Assembly (NCBI RefSeq): GCF_000156395.1
Contig: NZ_GG703818.1
Span: 447,667-511,666, forward strand
Source of the DNA: Providencia rustigianii DSM 4541
GTDB taxonomy: Bacteria; Pseudomonadota; Gammaproteobacteria; Enterobacterales; Enterobacteriaceae
Direction of reading: 5' to 3'
DNA: 64,000 bases
Shown: positions 53,059-63,561 of the stretch, in pieces
How positions within the stretch are numbered: the first letter of the stretch is position 1
Layout: the number at the start of each line of letters is the position of its first letter
Translations under genes and position numbers: made by a program
The notes under the pieces: generated by a model
Database searches by the model: none
Told to the model about the DNA's origin: nothing
The model's input: the letters and a program-made list of their open reading frames with translations, nothing else

Positions 53059-53418
53059 TTAAGCGCTTTTAGTCCCACGCTCAATAAGCACACCAATATT
53101 TTTGGCACGCACAACGGCTCCAGGTTTAGACACTTTCACTCTGACCCAAGGCGATTTGAATTCATTAAGCAATAATTGAGCAACTTCTTCGGCAACGCGC
53201 TCAACCAAGGCAAATTTATTATTTTCCAGATGATCAATAATCCGCTGACTTACAAGGGCATAATTTAAGCAATCATCAACATTATCGCTCATTGCCGCGG
53301 GTTTATTGTTCCATCCCATTTCGATATCGAGCACTAATTTTTGCTCGATCTTTTGTTCCCAGTCATATACACCAATGGTGGTAATGACTGATAATTGTTC
53401 AATAAATACGATATCCAT
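53059..53418 (-). CDS. folB: Dihydroneopterin aldolase / 7,8-dihydroneopterin epimerase
   Basis: FolB cleaves dihydroneopterin to hydroxymethyl-dihydropterin in folate synthesis, supplying the cofactor pool of FolA and ThyA. The 119-residue protein starts MDIVFIEQLSVITTIGVYDWEQ-like, nearly identical to E. coli. I use ATG 53418 rather than the preceding GTG (53421). The catalytic Tyr and Lys lie in CLNYALVSQRI and KVSKPGAV, and the Glu in VERVAEEVAQLLL. It is divergent from plsY. Confidence 0.95.
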   Translation of the reverse strand: MDIVFIEQLSVITTIGVYDWEQKIEQKLVLDIEMGWNNKPAAMSDNVDDCLNYALVSQRIIDHLENNKFALVERVAEEVAQLLLNEFKSPWVRVKVSKPGAVVRAKNIGVLIERGTKSA

Positions 53419-53532
53419 CACGTCATTTTCTCGTTTATGTGCTGAATTGATACCACTTCAGGAAAAATATGCGTATTATCCATGTTGAAGTGAATTACAT
53501 ATAAAATAGCTTAAACCGTTTTGGAGTTAGTT

Positions 53533-54183
53533 ATGAGTGCAATCGCGCTTGGCATGATAATCTTCGCCTACCTTTGCGGATCAATTTCCAGCGCTATATT
53601 GATCTGCCGTTTGGCGAGACTCCCCGATCCTCGTCAGCATGGCTCTGGTAACCCGGGTGCAACTAACGTCCTGCGTGTCGGTGGTAAAGCCGCTGCCGCA
53701 GCGGTACTGCTCTGCGACGTCCTCAAAGGGATGATCCCAGTTTGGATTGCTTATTATTTAAATGTACAACCATTCTATCTTGGCTTGGTCGCGATTGCAG
53801 CCTGTCTTGGGCATATTTATCCAGTTTTCTTCCATTTTAAAGGCGGAAAAGGCGTTGCCACCGCATTTGGCTCCATCGCAGCCATTGGTTGGGATCTTTC
53901 TGGACTTGTCGCAGGAACATGGCTATTAACGGTATTACTCAGCGGCTATTCATCCTTGGGGGCTATTGTAAGTGCATTATTAGCCCCTTTTTATGTCTGG
54001 TGGTTTAAGCCTGAATTCACATTCCCTGTCGCCATGTTGTCCTGCTTAGTACTCATACGCCATCACGGAAATATCCAACGGCTATGGCGAGGGCAAGAAA
54101 GTCGAATTTGGCAAAAACTAAAAAATAAGAAACAAAAAACCGCTAAAGAAGTCGCTCAAGAACAACGCAAAGAAGATGACTAA
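53533..54183 (+). CDS. plsY: Acyl-phosphate:glycerol-3-phosphate acyltransferase PlsY
   Basis: PlsY makes lysophosphatidic acid from acyl phosphate, the first membrane-lipid step, followed by PlsC. The start at ATG 53533 has GGAG seven bases before it; the TTG four codons earlier overlaps this site. The 216-residue protein has five membrane segments and motif 1 [16 protein letters not shown]. Motif 2 is [17 protein letters not shown], and motif 3 (SLGAIVSA) is near the end of the fourth helix. The C-terminal tail is very basic. A strong terminator follows at once. Confidence 0.96.
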   Translation: MSAIALGMIIFAYLCGSISSAILICRLARLPDPRQHGSGNPGATNVLRVGGKAAAAAVLLCDVLKGMIPVWIAYYLNVQPFYLGLVAIAACLGHIYPVFFHFKGGKGVATAFGSIAAIGWDLSGLVAGTWLLTVLLSGYSSLGAIVSALLAPFYVWWFKPEFTFPVAMLSCLVLIRHHGNIQRLWRGQESRIWQKLKNKKQKTAKEVAQEQRKEDD

Positions 54184-54187
54184 TCAT

Positions 54188-54212
54188 AAGGGCTGAATTT
54201 CAGCCCTTTTTT
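54188..54212 (+). terminator. Intrinsic terminator of plsY
   Basis: AAGGGCTGA-ATT-TCAGCCCTT with TTTT after it lies four bases past the plsY stop. Between this and the next gene (54213-54402) I see only AT-rich sequence. Confidence 0.9.
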
Positions 54213-54402
54213 ATGCTCATCATTCGCCACTCCACCTCATTTTCCTCACAAAATCATCACGTCTGTACTAGGTATTTTCACTTATTCGTTTTCCAGCGCA
54301 CACTTTTAATAAAAAGTTAATAATTTGAAAAATTATTACTAATGAATAATTAAAAACTGTCGACTATATAAAGGAAAACTTAACTATAAAAGTGACTATA
54401 AA

Positions 54403-55935
54403 ATGAGCAGAACTCCCTATATTACTCAGAATGAACATATCTTAGATGAAGATATAACCCTCATGACAACCAGCGACCTACACGGGAACATTATCCACGC
54501 TAATGATTTCTTTGTGCAGGTTAGTGGATATCAACTTGATGAACTGATGGGTCAACCGCACCGAATTATTCGTCATCCTGATATGCCGAAGGAAGCCTTT
54601 GCAGATATGTGGCGAACCTTAAAAATGGGGGAACCTTGGACTGGGATAGTTAAAAATCGGCGTAAAAATGGCGACCATTATTGGGTTCGTGCCAATATCA
54701 TTCCAATGCAGAGGAATGGTGTGATCACAGGTTATATGTCGATTCGTATACGAGCCACTCGAGAAGAGATCGCCACGGTCGAACCGTTATATCAATCGAT
54801 GGTAGAAAATCGAAGTAACCGCAAGATCTACAAAGGGATCGTTCTTCCTAAACGCCGCCAGTTTACCCTTTCCACTCTCAGCGTACGCTGGCGTATTCGC
54901 TTAATTTCCATCAGCTTATTTGTGATATGGCTGTTAATGGCAGTTGTATCCGGTTTATCTTCCAGCGCATTAATTATCCCCAGTTTATGTACCTTCGCTA
55001 CCCTATTACTGGGTAACTTTATGCTCGAACGCAGTTTTGCAAAACCTATCGAAAATATCATGTCCCAAGCCTTAAATGTGGCAAGAGGAAATCGTAATAG
55101 CATTGACCATATGAGCCGTGTTGATGAAATTGGGCAAATTCTTCGCTCCATTGGTCAGCTTGGTTTAGTCTGTCGCTGGCTAATTAATGATGTGTCAGAA
55201 CAAGTAGACAATGTCCGAAAAGATAGCGAATCTCTGGTCAATGATTGTGGTGAGTTAGACAGCCATACACAACGAACTGTCGGCTATATGCAGCAAACGG
55301 TCGCCACCATGAACCAAATGTCGGTTTCCGTCAAAATGAATGCGGACAACACCCTCAAGGTCGATATGCTATCTAATGAAACCAGCGAAACGGCGGTGAA
55401 CGGTGGTGCCATTATGGATGCAGTTGTCACGACCATGGATGAAATTGTACGCAGTACCAGTAAGATAAACTCCATTACCGACGTCATTAAAACCATCGCT
55501 TTTCAAACCAATATTTTAGCGCTTAATGCCGCGGTTGAAGCCGCAAGAGCTGGAGAGCAAGGTAAAGGATTTGCCGTTGTCGCTAATGAGGTTCGTAGCC
55601 TTGCCAGCCGTAGTGCTAGCGCTGTTAACGACATTCGAGAGCTTATCAATGACTGCGAAAAGAAAGTGAGTTCCGGTAAGGATCAAGTTTATAACGCGGG
55701 GAACACCATGAAAGATATTGTTGATCAAGTGCAAAATGTCACGCAATTGATTACACATATTAGTCATGCGACCACGGAACAAGCGGCGGGAATTTCTGAT
55801 ATTACTCAAGCTGTTAGTGAACTGGAATCCATCACTCAGCAAAGCAGTTTATTAGTAGAGCAAAGTACAGAGACATCAAATCAAGTGAGAAGTCGCTCGA
55901 TTCGCCTTGAAGATGCAGTGACAATTTTACATTAA
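54403..55935 (+). CDS. aer: Aer-like PAS-domain methyl-accepting chemotaxis/aerotaxis receptor
   Basis: This 510-residue receptor resembles Aer. Its N-terminal PAS domain (about 12-115) keeps the FAD-site features NDFFVQVSGY, RIIRHPDMP and KNGDHYWVRANI. A membrane hairpin (about 165-205) follows, then a HAMP-like segment. The conserved signalling tip reads IAFQTNILALNAAVEAARAGEQGKGFAVVANEVR. It should sense redox or oxygen through FAD and signal to CheA. There is no large periplasmic domain and no C-terminal NWETF-type pentapeptide, as expected for Aer. No che or fli genes are near. A weak sigma-28-like element (TAAT-N15-GTCGACTA) lies just before the gene, too poor to call. Confidence 0.88.
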   Translation: MSRTPYITQNEHILDEDITLMTTSDLHGNIIHANDFFVQVSGYQLDELMGQPHRIIRHPDMPKEAFADMWRTLKMGEPWTGIVKNRRKNGDHYWVRANIIPMQRNGVITGYMSIRIRATREEIATVEPLYQSMVENRSNRKIYKGIVLPKRRQFTLSTLSVRWRIRLISISLFVIWLLMAVVSGLSSSALIIPSLCTFATLLLGNFMLERSFAKPIENIMSQALNVARGNRNSIDHMSRVDEIGQILRSIGQLGLVCRWLINDVSEQVDNVRKDSESLVNDCGELDSHTQRTVGYMQQTVATMNQMSVSVKMNADNTLKVDMLSNETSETAVNGGAIMDAVVTTMDEIVRSTSKINSITDVIKTIAFQTNILALNAAVEAARAGEQGKGFAVVANEVRSLASRSASAVNDIRELINDCEKKVSSGKDQVYNAGNTMKDIVDQVQNVTQLITHISHATTEQAAGISDITQAVSELESITQQSSLLVEQSTETSNQVRSRSIRLEDAVTILH

Positions 55936-55940
55936 AATGG

Positions 55941-55965
55941 ATGGGTGGCATCGTGAGCCACCCAT
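55941..55965. terminator. Hairpin between convergent aer-like gene and tsaD
   Basis: ATGGGTGGC-N7-GCCACCCAT is a perfect 9-bp stem starting six bases after the receptor stop. On the minus strand it is followed by CCATTTTAA and on the plus strand by ATATCTC, so it is moderately terminator-like for tsaD. Confidence 0.55.
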
Positions 55966-55990
55966 ATCTCAATCCACGTTTGACCTAGGT

Positions 55991-57010
55991 TTACTTATCC
56001 AACGGCGGTAATTCCGCTAATGGCCAACGAGGACGCACAGTCACACCCAACCCTGCGTTTGCACCACCTTTTAGGCGAATGAGACCTGCCAAGGCGATCA
56101 TCGCCCCGTTATCAGTACAAAATTCAGGCCGAGCATAAAAGACTTCACCGCCACGCTGCTTGAGAACCTCTTCCATTTTTGCTCGCAAAGCACGGTTAGC
56201 ACTCACGCCACCGGCCATCACCAAACGTTTAAAACCCGTTTGCTCAAGGGCGCGTTTACATTTGATTGCGAGTGTATCAACCACTGCATCCTCAAATGCT
56301 CTAGCGATATCAGCGCGAGTCTGGTCGTCACTGTCATTATCACGAATAGTATTTGCAGCGAAAGTTTTTAAGCCTGAGAAACTAAAATCCAGTCCCGGCC
56401 TGTCAGTCATTGGACGAGGAAAAACAAAGCGCCCAGCGACGCCTTGTTGCGCCATTTTAGATAATACCGGACCGCCGGGATAATCGAGACCGAGCAGCTT
56501 TGCGGTTTTATCGAAAGCTTCCCCTGCGGCATCATCGATAGATTCGCCTAGCAGTTCATATTCACCAATGCCAGTCACACTAATCAATTGGGTATGTCCA
56601 CCCGATACTAACAGCGCTACAAATGGGAATTCAGGGCTTTTCTCTTCCAACATCGGCGCTAATAAATGCCCTTCCATGTGGTGTACGGCCACCGCGGGAA
56701 CATTCCACGCAAAAGCTAATGCCCGACCAACGGTTGCACCGACCATCAAGGCACCGACTAAACCAGGGCCCGCAGTATACGCCACCGCATCAATATCAGA
56801 GCGGGTTAAGTTAGCTTCTTTGAGCGCGGCTTGAATCAGAGGAACGGTTTTACGGATATGATCACGGGATGCTAATTCGGGAACAACGCCACCGTAATCC
56901 GCATGAACTTTGATTTGACTGTATAATTGATTGGCTAATAGGCCAAGCTTATCATCATAGATTGCGATTCCGGTTTCATCGCAAGAGGTTTCGATACCTA
57001 AAACACGCAT
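55991..57010 (-). CDS. tsaD: tRNA N6-threonylcarbamoyladenosine transferase TsaD
   Basis: TsaD, with TsaB and TsaE, transfers threonylcarbamoyl to A37 of ANN-decoding tRNAs. The 339-residue ASKHA-fold protein begins [19 protein letters not shown] and has the metal ligands His111 and His115 in HHMEGHL. It continues with [22 protein letters not shown] and the C-terminal ligand region [10 protein letters not shown]. All family motifs are intact. It is divergent from rpsU, the conserved arrangement, and convergent with the Aer-like gene. Confidence 0.97.
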   Translation of the reverse strand: MRVLGIETSCDETGIAIYDDKLGLLANQLYSQIKVHADYGGVVPELASRDHIRKTVPLIQAALKEANLTRSDIDAVAYTAGPGLVGALMVGATVGRALAFAWNVPAVAVHHMEGHLLAPMLEEKSPEFPFVALLVSGGHTQLISVTGIGEYELLGESIDDAAGEAFDKTAKLLGLDYPGGPVLSKMAQQGVAGRFVFPRPMTDRPGLDFSFSGLKTFAANTIRDNDSDDQTRADIARAFEDAVVDTLAIKCKRALEQTGFKRLVMAGGVSANRALRAKMEEVLKQRGGEVFYARPEFCTDNGAMIALAGLIRLKGGANAGLGVTVRPRWPLAELPPLDK

Positions 57011-57587
<577 letters not shown>

Positions 57588-57641
57588 TTGATTGCGATCC
57601 TAATCGCAACCAACACAGACAGTACTAGTAAGCAGTTAAAG

Positions 57642-57668
57642 GCCGTGCTTTCCTAAAGGAAGCGCGGC
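57642..57668 (+). terminator. Partial terminator/attenuator between rpsU and dnaG
   Basis: GCCGTGCTTTCC-TAAA-GGAAGCGCGGC pairs over 11 positions with one bulged T, followed by TTATTATC, a weak U-tract. E. coli has its T1 terminator at this place, keeping DnaG levels low. A smaller hairpin (TTGCGAT-CCTA-ATCGCAA, 57592-57609) lies just upstream. Confidence 0.75.
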
Positions 57669-57704
57669 TTATTATCGTTCATCAACAGGCGAAAAAAGAG
57701 GCTT

Positions 57705-59450
57705 ATGGCTGGACGAATTCCGCGTTCATTTATCAATGATTTATTAGCAAGAACCGACATCATTGATTTAGTCGATGCAAAAGTCCCGTTAAAAAAACAG
57801 GGTAAAAACCATCACGCTTGCTGTCCTTTTCATAACGAAAAAACACCTTCATTTACGGTGAATGGTGACCGACAGTTTTATTATTGTTTTGGTTGTGGTG
57901 CCCATGGTAATGCCATCGATTTTTTGATGAATTACGACAAACTCGATTTTGTTGAAGCAATAGAAGAGCTGTCTGCACTACACGGTCTTGATGTTCCTTA
58001 CGAAAAAGGAACTGGAACAAGCCAAATTGAACTCCATCAACGTCAAAATCTCTACCAATTGATGGAAAAGATTAATCAGTTTTACTGCGCTGCCTTAAAT
58101 CATTCATCGGCAAATAAAGCCAAGGATTATTTAAGCCAACGTGGTTTGAGCCCGGAAATTATTGCTCATTTTTCTATTGGTTTCGCCCCAGCAGGTTGGG
58201 ATAACCTCTTAAAGAAATTTGCGGTAAACCCAGAAAGCCGTCAGCAACTTGATGAAGCGGGCATGCTGGTGACCAACGATAATGGGCGCGTTTATGATCG
58301 CTTTAGAGATCGCGTCATGTTCCCTATCCGGGATCGCCGAGGTCGCGTTATTGCATTTGGTGGACGAGTATTAGGCGATGGTGTCCCTAAATACTTAAAC
58401 TCCCCAGAAACCGATATATTTCATAAGGGTCGCCAACTTTTTGGTCTTTATGAAGCGACACAAAATAGTAGTGAGCTGGCAAAATTACTTGTTGTTGAAG
58501 GCTATATGGACGTTGTAGCACTCGCACAGTATGACATCCGCTATGCGGTTGCATCACTTGGCACCTCTACAACTGCAGAGCATATTCAGTTGCTCTATCG
58601 TTCAACAGATACGGTGATTTGCTGTTATGACGGAGATAGAGCAGGAAGAGAAGCCGCATGGCGTGCTCTCGAAAATGCCCTTCCCTATCTCACCGATGGC
58701 CGCCAAATTCGTTTTATGTTTTTGCCTGATGGCGAAGATCCAGATTCATTGGTACGCAAAGAAGGAAAAGACGCTTTTGAGCAACGCATGGAAAATGCGC
58801 TAAGTCTTTCCACATTTTTATTTGACTCTTTAGTCCCACAGGTGGACTTAAAAACCCAAGAGGGTCGAGCAAAAATTAGTAAACTTGCTATCCCATTGAT
58901 AAAGCAGATACCGGGTGAAACTCTGCGCCTGTATATGGCCCAAGAATTAGGAAATTTTATTGGTATACCGGATATTTCTCAGGTTCTTGCTATGATTGAT
59001 AGAGAGAACACCGAGCAAATTAATTATCAGGCACCAAAGCTAAAACCGACAACAATGCGTATCCTTATCGCCTTGTTGGTACAGAATCCGAATTTTTCGG
59101 AGTTCGTTCCCTCGTTAGAGGGAATTGCCCACATCCAGATGCCGGGGCTTTCTCTATTTCAGGAATTGGTTGAAGTTTGCCGTTCCACCCCCGGAATGAC
59201 CACAGGGCAGCTGCTAGAGCGTTATCGCGATAATAAATTTGCGAAACAGCTTGAAAAACTAGCAACGTGGAACGATATAGAAATAGAGGAAATAGCGGAA
59301 AATACCTTTATAGATGCTCTAAATCATCTATTTAATAGCGCCCTCGATGAGCGTTTCGACTATCTAATAGCGAAAGAACGAACACAAAGGCTGACACCTG
59401 AAGAGCGCGAGGAAGTCCGTCTAATCACTCTTTCACGAGTGAAAACATAA
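57705..59450 (+). CDS. dnaG: DNA primase
   Basis: DnaG makes RNA primers for replication together with DnaB. The 581-residue length equals that of E. coli. The N-terminal zinc-binding CHC2 domain has Cys40, His43, Cys61 and Cys64. The central Toprim polymerase core has VVEGYMDVVALAQ, SLGTSTTAEH and CYDGDRAGREAAWRA with its catalytic acids. The C-terminal DnaB-binding helical domain is present to the end. It is the middle gene of the operon, and the 181-base gap to rpoD may hold minor promoters, though none is clear. Confidence 0.97.
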   Translation: MAGRIPRSFINDLLARTDIIDLVDAKVPLKKQGKNHHACCPFHNEKTPSFTVNGDRQFYYCFGCGAHGNAIDFLMNYDKLDFVEAIEELSALHGLDVPYEKGTGTSQIELHQRQNLYQLMEKINQFYCAALNHSSANKAKDYLSQRGLSPEIIAHFSIGFAPAGWDNLLKKFAVNPESRQQLDEAGMLVTNDNGRVYDRFRDRVMFPIRDRRGRVIAFGGRVLGDGVPKYLNSPETDIFHKGRQLFGLYEATQNSSELAKLLVVEGYMDVVALAQYDIRYAVASLGTSTTAEHIQLLYRSTDTVICCYDGDRAGREAAWRALENALPYLTDGRQIRFMFLPDGEDPDSLVRKEGKDAFEQRMENALSLSTFLFDSLVPQVDLKTQEGRAKISKLAIPLIKQIPGETLRLYMAQELGNFIGIPDISQVLAMIDRENTEQINYQAPKLKPTTMRILIALLVQNPNFSEFVPSLEGIAHIQMPGLSLFQELVEVCRSTPGMTTGQLLERYRDNKFAKQLEKLATWNDIEIEEIAENTFIDALNHLFNSALDERFDYLIAKERTQRLTPEEREEVRLITLSRVKT

Positions 59451-59631
59451 AGCATCCAAAATAGTACATAAAACGGCTTAAGTGCCGCAAATAACAAGGC
59501 AATTGCCTGTAAAATGCTACGAAACATAAAGGGCGTAGCACAGAGAAAAATGTCCCTTTGAATGTTCTTGTTGGCCGTTAGTTTCGCCGACCGACACCAA
59601 TTTAAATACTCAGAAGTGTGGATACCGTCTT

Positions 59632-61482
59632 ATGGAGCAAAACCCGCAGTCACAGCTTAAGCTACTCGTCACCAAGGGTAAAGAGCAAGGTTATTTAACC
59701 TATGCTGAGGTAAACGACCATCTGCCGGAAGATATCGTCGATTCAGATCAGATCGAAGATATCATCCAGATGATTAATGACATGGGCATCCAGGTCATGG
59801 AAGAAGCACCTGATGCCGATGATTTAATTTTGGCTGAAAATACTTCCGACACCGATGAAGATGCGGCAGAAGCTGCTGCACAAGTACTGTCCAGTGTTGA
59901 AAGTGAAATCGGCCGTACTACCGACCCTGTGCGCATGTATATGCGTGAAATGGGGACTGTCGAGCTTCTCACCCGTGAAGGTGAAATCGACATTGCTAAA
60001 CGTATCGAAGATGGTATTAATCAGGTTCAGTGCTCTGTTGCTGAATACCCTGAGGCTATCACCTACCTGTTAGAGCAGTATGACCGCGTTGAAGCGGGCG
60101 AAAGCCGTTTATCTGACTTAATTACCGGATTCGTTGACCCGAATGCGGAAGAAGATTTAGCCCCAACAGCAACCCACGTTGGCTCTGAACTTCCACAAGA
60201 AGAGTTAAATAACGACGAAGAAGAAGAGGAAGATGAAGACAGCGAAGACAGCGATACCGATGACGATAACAGCATCGATCCTGAATTAGCTCGTCAAAAA
60301 TTCTCCGATCTTCGTGAACAGTATGAAAAAACACGTTCACATATCAAACAATATGGACGTAGCGATGCGAAAACTGTTGCAGCAATTAATCAATTGTCTG
60401 ACGTTTTCAAAGAGTTCCGTTTAGTACCAAAACAGTTTGACTATCTGGTCAACAACATGCGTGAAATGATGGAGCGCGTTCGTCAACAAGAACGTACCAT
60501 TATGAAGCTGTGTGTTGAGCAGTGCAAAATGCCTAAGAAAAACTTCATCACCTTATTCGGTGGTAATGAAACCAGCGAGACTTGGTTAACCGCAGCAAAA
60601 GCGATGAACAAGCCATGGTCTGAAAAACTGCTGGATGTTGAAGAAGACGTTTTACGTTGCCTGCAAAGACTGCGTCAAATTGAAGAAGAAACTGGCCTGA
60701 CAATTGAACAGGTTAAAGATATCAACCGTCGTATGTCTATCGGTGAAGCGAAAGCTCGTCGTGCTAAGAAAGAGATGGTTGAAGCAAACTTACGTCTGGT
60801 TATCTCTATCGCGAAGAAATATACCAACCGTGGTTTACAGTTCCTCGACTTGATTCAAGAAGGTAACATCGGCTTGATGAAAGCGGTTGATAAGTTTGAA
60901 TACCGCCGTGGTTATAAGTTCTCAACTTATGCAACTTGGTGGATCCGTCAGGCTATTACCCGTTCTATCGCCGACCAAGCACGTACAATTCGTATTCCGG
61001 TTCACATGATCGAAACGATCAACAAACTGAACCGTATCTCTCGTCAAATGCTGCAAGAGATGGGTCGTGAACCATCGCCAGAAGAACTGGCAGAACGCAT
61101 GCTGATGCCGGAAGATAAAATTCGTAAAGTACTGAAGATTGCCAAAGAGCCAATCTCAATGGAAACGCCAATTGGTGACGATGAAGATTCACATTTAGGT
61201 GACTTTATTGAAGATACCACATTAGAGCTGCCATTAGATTCTGCAACTTCAGAGAGCTTACGTTCGGCAACTCATGAAGTGCTGGCTGGCTTAACCGCTC
61301 GTGAAGCGAAAGTTCTGCGTATGCGTTTCGGTATCGACATGAACACTGACCACACCTTAGAGGAAGTGGGTAAACAGTTTGATGTAACCCGTGAACGTAT
61401 CCGTCAGATTGAAGCGAAAGCGCTGCGTAAATTACGCCACCCAAGTCGCTCAGAAGTTCTGCGTAGCTTCCTTGACGAATAA
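59632..61482 (+). CDS. rpoD: RNA polymerase sigma factor RpoD (sigma-70)
   Basis: This is the primary sigma factor. The 616-residue protein has region 1.1 ([20 protein letters not shown]), region 1.2 ([21 protein letters not shown]) and a non-conserved region. That region has a very acidic run of some 20 residues around 198-215. Region 2 follows ([21 protein letters not shown] and [15 protein letters not shown]), then region 3 and region 4 with the helix-turn-helix [20 protein letters not shown]. It is the last gene of rpsU-dnaG-rpoD and is followed by a strong terminator. Confidence 0.98.
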   Translation: MEQNPQSQLKLLVTKGKEQGYLTYAEVNDHLPEDIVDSDQIEDIIQMINDMGIQVMEEAPDADDLILAENTSDTDEDAAEAAAQVLSSVESEIGRTTDPVRMYMREMGTVELLTREGEIDIAKRIEDGINQVQCSVAEYPEAITYLLEQYDRVEAGESRLSDLITGFVDPNAEEDLAPTATHVGSELPQEELNNDEEEEEDEDSEDSDTDDDNSIDPELARQKFSDLREQYEKTRSHIKQYGRSDAKTVAAINQLSDVFKEFRLVPKQFDYLVNNMREMMERVRQQERTIMKLCVEQCKMPKKNFITLFGGNETSETWLTAAKAMNKPWSEKLLDVEEDVLRCLQRLRQIEEETGLTIEQVKDINRRMSIGEAKARRAKKEMVEANLRLVISIAKKYTNRGLQFLDLIQEGNIGLMKAVDKFEYRRGYKFSTYATWWIRQAITRSIADQARTIRIPVHMIETINKLNRISRQMLQEMGREPSPEELAERMLMPEDKIRKVLKIAKEPISMETPIGDDEDSHLGDFIEDTTLELPLDSATSESLRSATHEVLAGLTAREAKVLRMRFGIDMNTDHTLEEVGKQFDVTRERIRQIEAKALRKLRHPSRSEVLRSFLDE

Positions 61483-61495
61483 TGCATTAAAATAA

Positions 61496-61527
61496 ATAAA
61501 ACACCTGCAAATGCAGGTGTTTTTTTA
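61496..61527. terminator. Terminator of rpoD (and probably of the convergent MFS gene)
   Basis: AAAACACCTGC-AAAT-GCAGGTGTTTT with TTTT after it starts 14 bases past the rpoD stop. The A-tract on the 5' side gives a U-tract on the other strand (AAATAAATAAAA reversed), so it should also stop the convergent transporter gene ending at 61532. Confidence 0.92.
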
Positions 61528-61531
61528 TCCG

Positions 61532-63001
61532 CTACTTTCCCCTGACAATCTGGCTTGTTTTCATCATCAACGCGAGACAAAGCATAATTGATATCGCTCC
61601 CCCCAGCATCGCCAAATTAAAACCAGAAACAAATGCGGATTGTGTCGCTTGCTCGATAAAATGAGATGATGCCGCCACAGATCCTTTAATCAACCCGTCA
61701 ACTTCTCCCACTGATAACAGCCTACTGATTTGCGGGTCTTCCATTAATTGGTCAATAGCCCGATGGGTCATTAATGTTCCTAGCAAAGCGATCCCCAGAG
61801 TCATTCCCGTTTGCCTCAAAGCATTCATCACCGCGGAAGCTATCCCTGAATACGCTTTTTCAACACTCGCCATCACCAATGCACCAATTGCTGGTGTTGC
61901 CATACCCATTCCAGCACCAAGAATAAATAAGATAGCGGCAATTGGTAAATATTCGGTATCTGAATTAACGCGCGTCAGTAGCATCGATGCCGTCGCGATC
62001 AATAAGAATCCGATGACCATAATATTGCGCACACTTAACGTACGTGAAAGCCGTCCAAAGCTAAAGGAAAACAGCGCCATGGCAATAAATTCGGGTGCCA
62101 TGCGTAACCCTGCCTCAAAGGCTCCCCACCCTTGTCCTTTTTGCAAAAATAGCGCAATAAAAAACACGTTGCTATACGTGGCAAATCCCAAGGCAAAAGA
62201 AGCTAAATTGTATTGCAAGAAATAGGGATTTTGCTTGAAGAGAAAAATAGGCAACAAAGGGCGTGGGACGTTTAATTCCACAATCACAAAACCGAGTGCG
62301 GCAATACCGCCAATCATCAATCCAGCTATTGTGGGTAAACTCGCCCAGCCCATATCCCCCGCTTCTATCAATCCATAAGTGAGCCCTGCCAGCGCAACGA
62401 CGCTAAGTAGCTGACCAAGAGGATCTAACGCCGCCTTATCCGGATCAGCACTTTCTTTGATTCCTAACCCCCCAAGTAATAACGTTAATAGCCCAATGGG
62501 AAGATTGATCATAAAAATAAAGCTCCACTCGAAGGTATCGACTAAGAACCCCCCTAAAATAGGGCCGATAATCAAAGAGAGAGCGCTGACTGCCGACCAA
62601 ATGCCGATCACTTTAATCCTTTCGATATCATTACTAAAAGCTTGTGTAATGATGGATAGCGCCCCAGGAATCAATGCTGCAGCGGCAATACCTTGGATCA
62701 CCCTGCCAAATAACAGCATTTGTGCACTCAGCGAAAAAGCGCAAATCAACGATCCCACCGTGAAGATCACGATTCCCGTTAACCAAACTTTCTTGCGTCC
62801 ATAGCGATCACTGATTGGGCCAACCGATAGGATCAATGCTGATAAACAGAGTGCGTAAGAATCAATGATCCACTGCAACATCGACAGATTAGCATTCAGC
62901 TCCTGACCTATCACCGGTAGTGCAACATTAACAATGCTGATGTCGAGCGTTGCCATAAAAGTGCCGAGGCACACCGCTACGATCAAAAAAATTCGCTTCA
63001 T
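61532..63001 (-). CDS. DHA2-type MFS multidrug-efflux transporter
   Basis: This 489-residue protein has about 14 hydrophobic segments. Its N-terminus has the drug/H+ antiporter-2 motif TFMATLDISIVNVALPVIG. Motif A (GPISDRYGRKKVW) follows the second segment and the antiporter motif C-like region ALSLIIGPILGGFLVDTFEWSFIF the fifth. It belongs to the EmrB/QacA-type group that exports drugs or dyes by proton exchange; the substrate cannot be read from sequence. It has no membrane-fusion partner beside it. Its promoter carries a palindromic TetR-type operator (63045-63059), so it is probably induced by its substrate. Confidence 0.88.
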   Translation of the reverse strand: MKRIFLIVAVCLGTFMATLDISIVNVALPVIGQELNANLSMLQWIIDSYALCLSALILSVGPISDRYGRKKVWLTGIVIFTVGSLICAFSLSAQMLLFGRVIQGIAAAALIPGALSIITQAFSNDIERIKVIGIWSAVSALSLIIGPILGGFLVDTFEWSFIFMINLPIGLLTLLLGGLGIKESADPDKAALDPLGQLLSVVALAGLTYGLIEAGDMGWASLPTIAGLMIGGIAALGFVIVELNVPRPLLPIFLFKQNPYFLQYNLASFALGFATYSNVFFIALFLQKGQGWGAFEAGLRMAPEFIAMALFSFSFGRLSRTLSVRNIMVIGFLLIATASMLLTRVNSDTEYLPIAAILFILGAGMGMATPAIGALVMASVEKAYSGIASAVMNALRQTGMTLGIALLGTLMTHRAIDQLMEDPQISRLLSVGEVDGLIKGSVAASSHFIEQATQSAFVSGFNLAMLGGAISIMLCLALMMKTSQIVRGK

Positions 63002-63032
63002 TCTCTTTAACCTTATTGTCGATCTTTACTGC

Positions 63033-63062
63033 ATGTTAAATCACGACCGACCGACGGTCAAT
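63033..63062 (-). promoter_or_regulatory. MFS promoter with overlapping TetR-type operator
   Basis: On the minus strand TTGACC (63056-63061), a 17-base spacer and TAACAT (63033-63038) form a promoter. The palindrome GACCG-TCGGT-CGGTC (63045-63059) overlaps the -35 and spacer. GACCG/CGGTC half-sites are usual in TetR-family operators before efflux genes. No TetR gene lies within the window. Confidence 0.6.
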
Positions 63063-63117
63063 AAAAATGAGAATAGAAATCATTTATAATTATTCTTATT
63101 GATATTGTTATAGAGCC

Positions 63118-63146
63118 AAATATAAAAAACGGTCTATTGACCGTTT
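63118..63146 (-). terminator. Terminator of the SnoaL-like gene, sharing the GACCG/CGGTC half-sites
   Basis: On the minus strand AAACGGTC-AATA-GACCGTTT is followed by TTTATATTT. It begins 18 bases after the SnoaL-like stop. Its arms contain the same CGGTC/GACCG words as the nearby MFS operator, so it could also bind that regulator. Confidence 0.75.
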
Positions 63147-63164
63147 GTATGTTTCACTAAGTAA

Positions 63165-63560
63165 CTATTTAACTGGAGTTTCATGAAGATATTGCCAATA
63201 ACATTTTCCAGCTTCAATTTTTAGACCTACGGTTGAAGTGCGTAAGGTTCTCAGCCCCTCGACCGTTTGGTATTCTTGGTAGCGTAGCCAATATTGGTTA
63301 TCTGAAGACTCAAATAACGGCTCAATATTTTGAACCGTAATATCCAGTGAAGGCTTAGCACCGACATTATGACTAAATAATTCAGTCACTTGCTCCAAGC
63401 CAATGCAAGCGCCTTGAATAGTCACCATTTTAAAATCTTTATCAAAGCTGGCTAATAGTGGCTGAAGGCTCTTCCCCTGATGACGCCCCGTAAATACATC
63501 CTCAATAAGCACATGAACATCAATGATGCTCTGTACGGCCAAAGCCATTTGCTGGTCCAT
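63165..63560 (-). CDS. SnoaL-like / NTF2-fold protein of unknown function
   Basis: This is a 131-residue soluble protein with an NTF2/SnoaL-type outline: an N-terminal helix region (VQSIIDVHVLIEDVFTG), then a beta-rich half (FDKDFKMVTIQG, IGLEQVTELF, YWLRYQEYQT). Such folds serve as polyketide cyclases, isomerases or ligand binders. No catalytic residues can be assigned. The start follows the stop of the upstream MFS gene after a single base (TAAGATG), with AAAGGA in the end of that gene, so the two are translationally coupled. A terminator lies downstream. A role alongside efflux, such as modifying or carrying the substrate, is inference. Confidence 0.7.
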   Translation of the reverse strand: MDQQMALAVQSIIDVHVLIEDVFTGRHQGKSLQPLLASFDKDFKMVTIQGACIGLEQVTELFSHNVGAKPSLDITVQNIEPLFESSDNQYWLRYQEYQTVEGLRTLRTSTVGLKIEAGKCYWQYLHETPVK

Positions 63561-63561
63561 C

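Noticed and set aside
54330-54385. Possible sigma-28 promoter before the Aer-like gene
   Set aside because: TAAT-N15-GTCGACTA has several mismatches to TAAA-N15-GCCGATAA.
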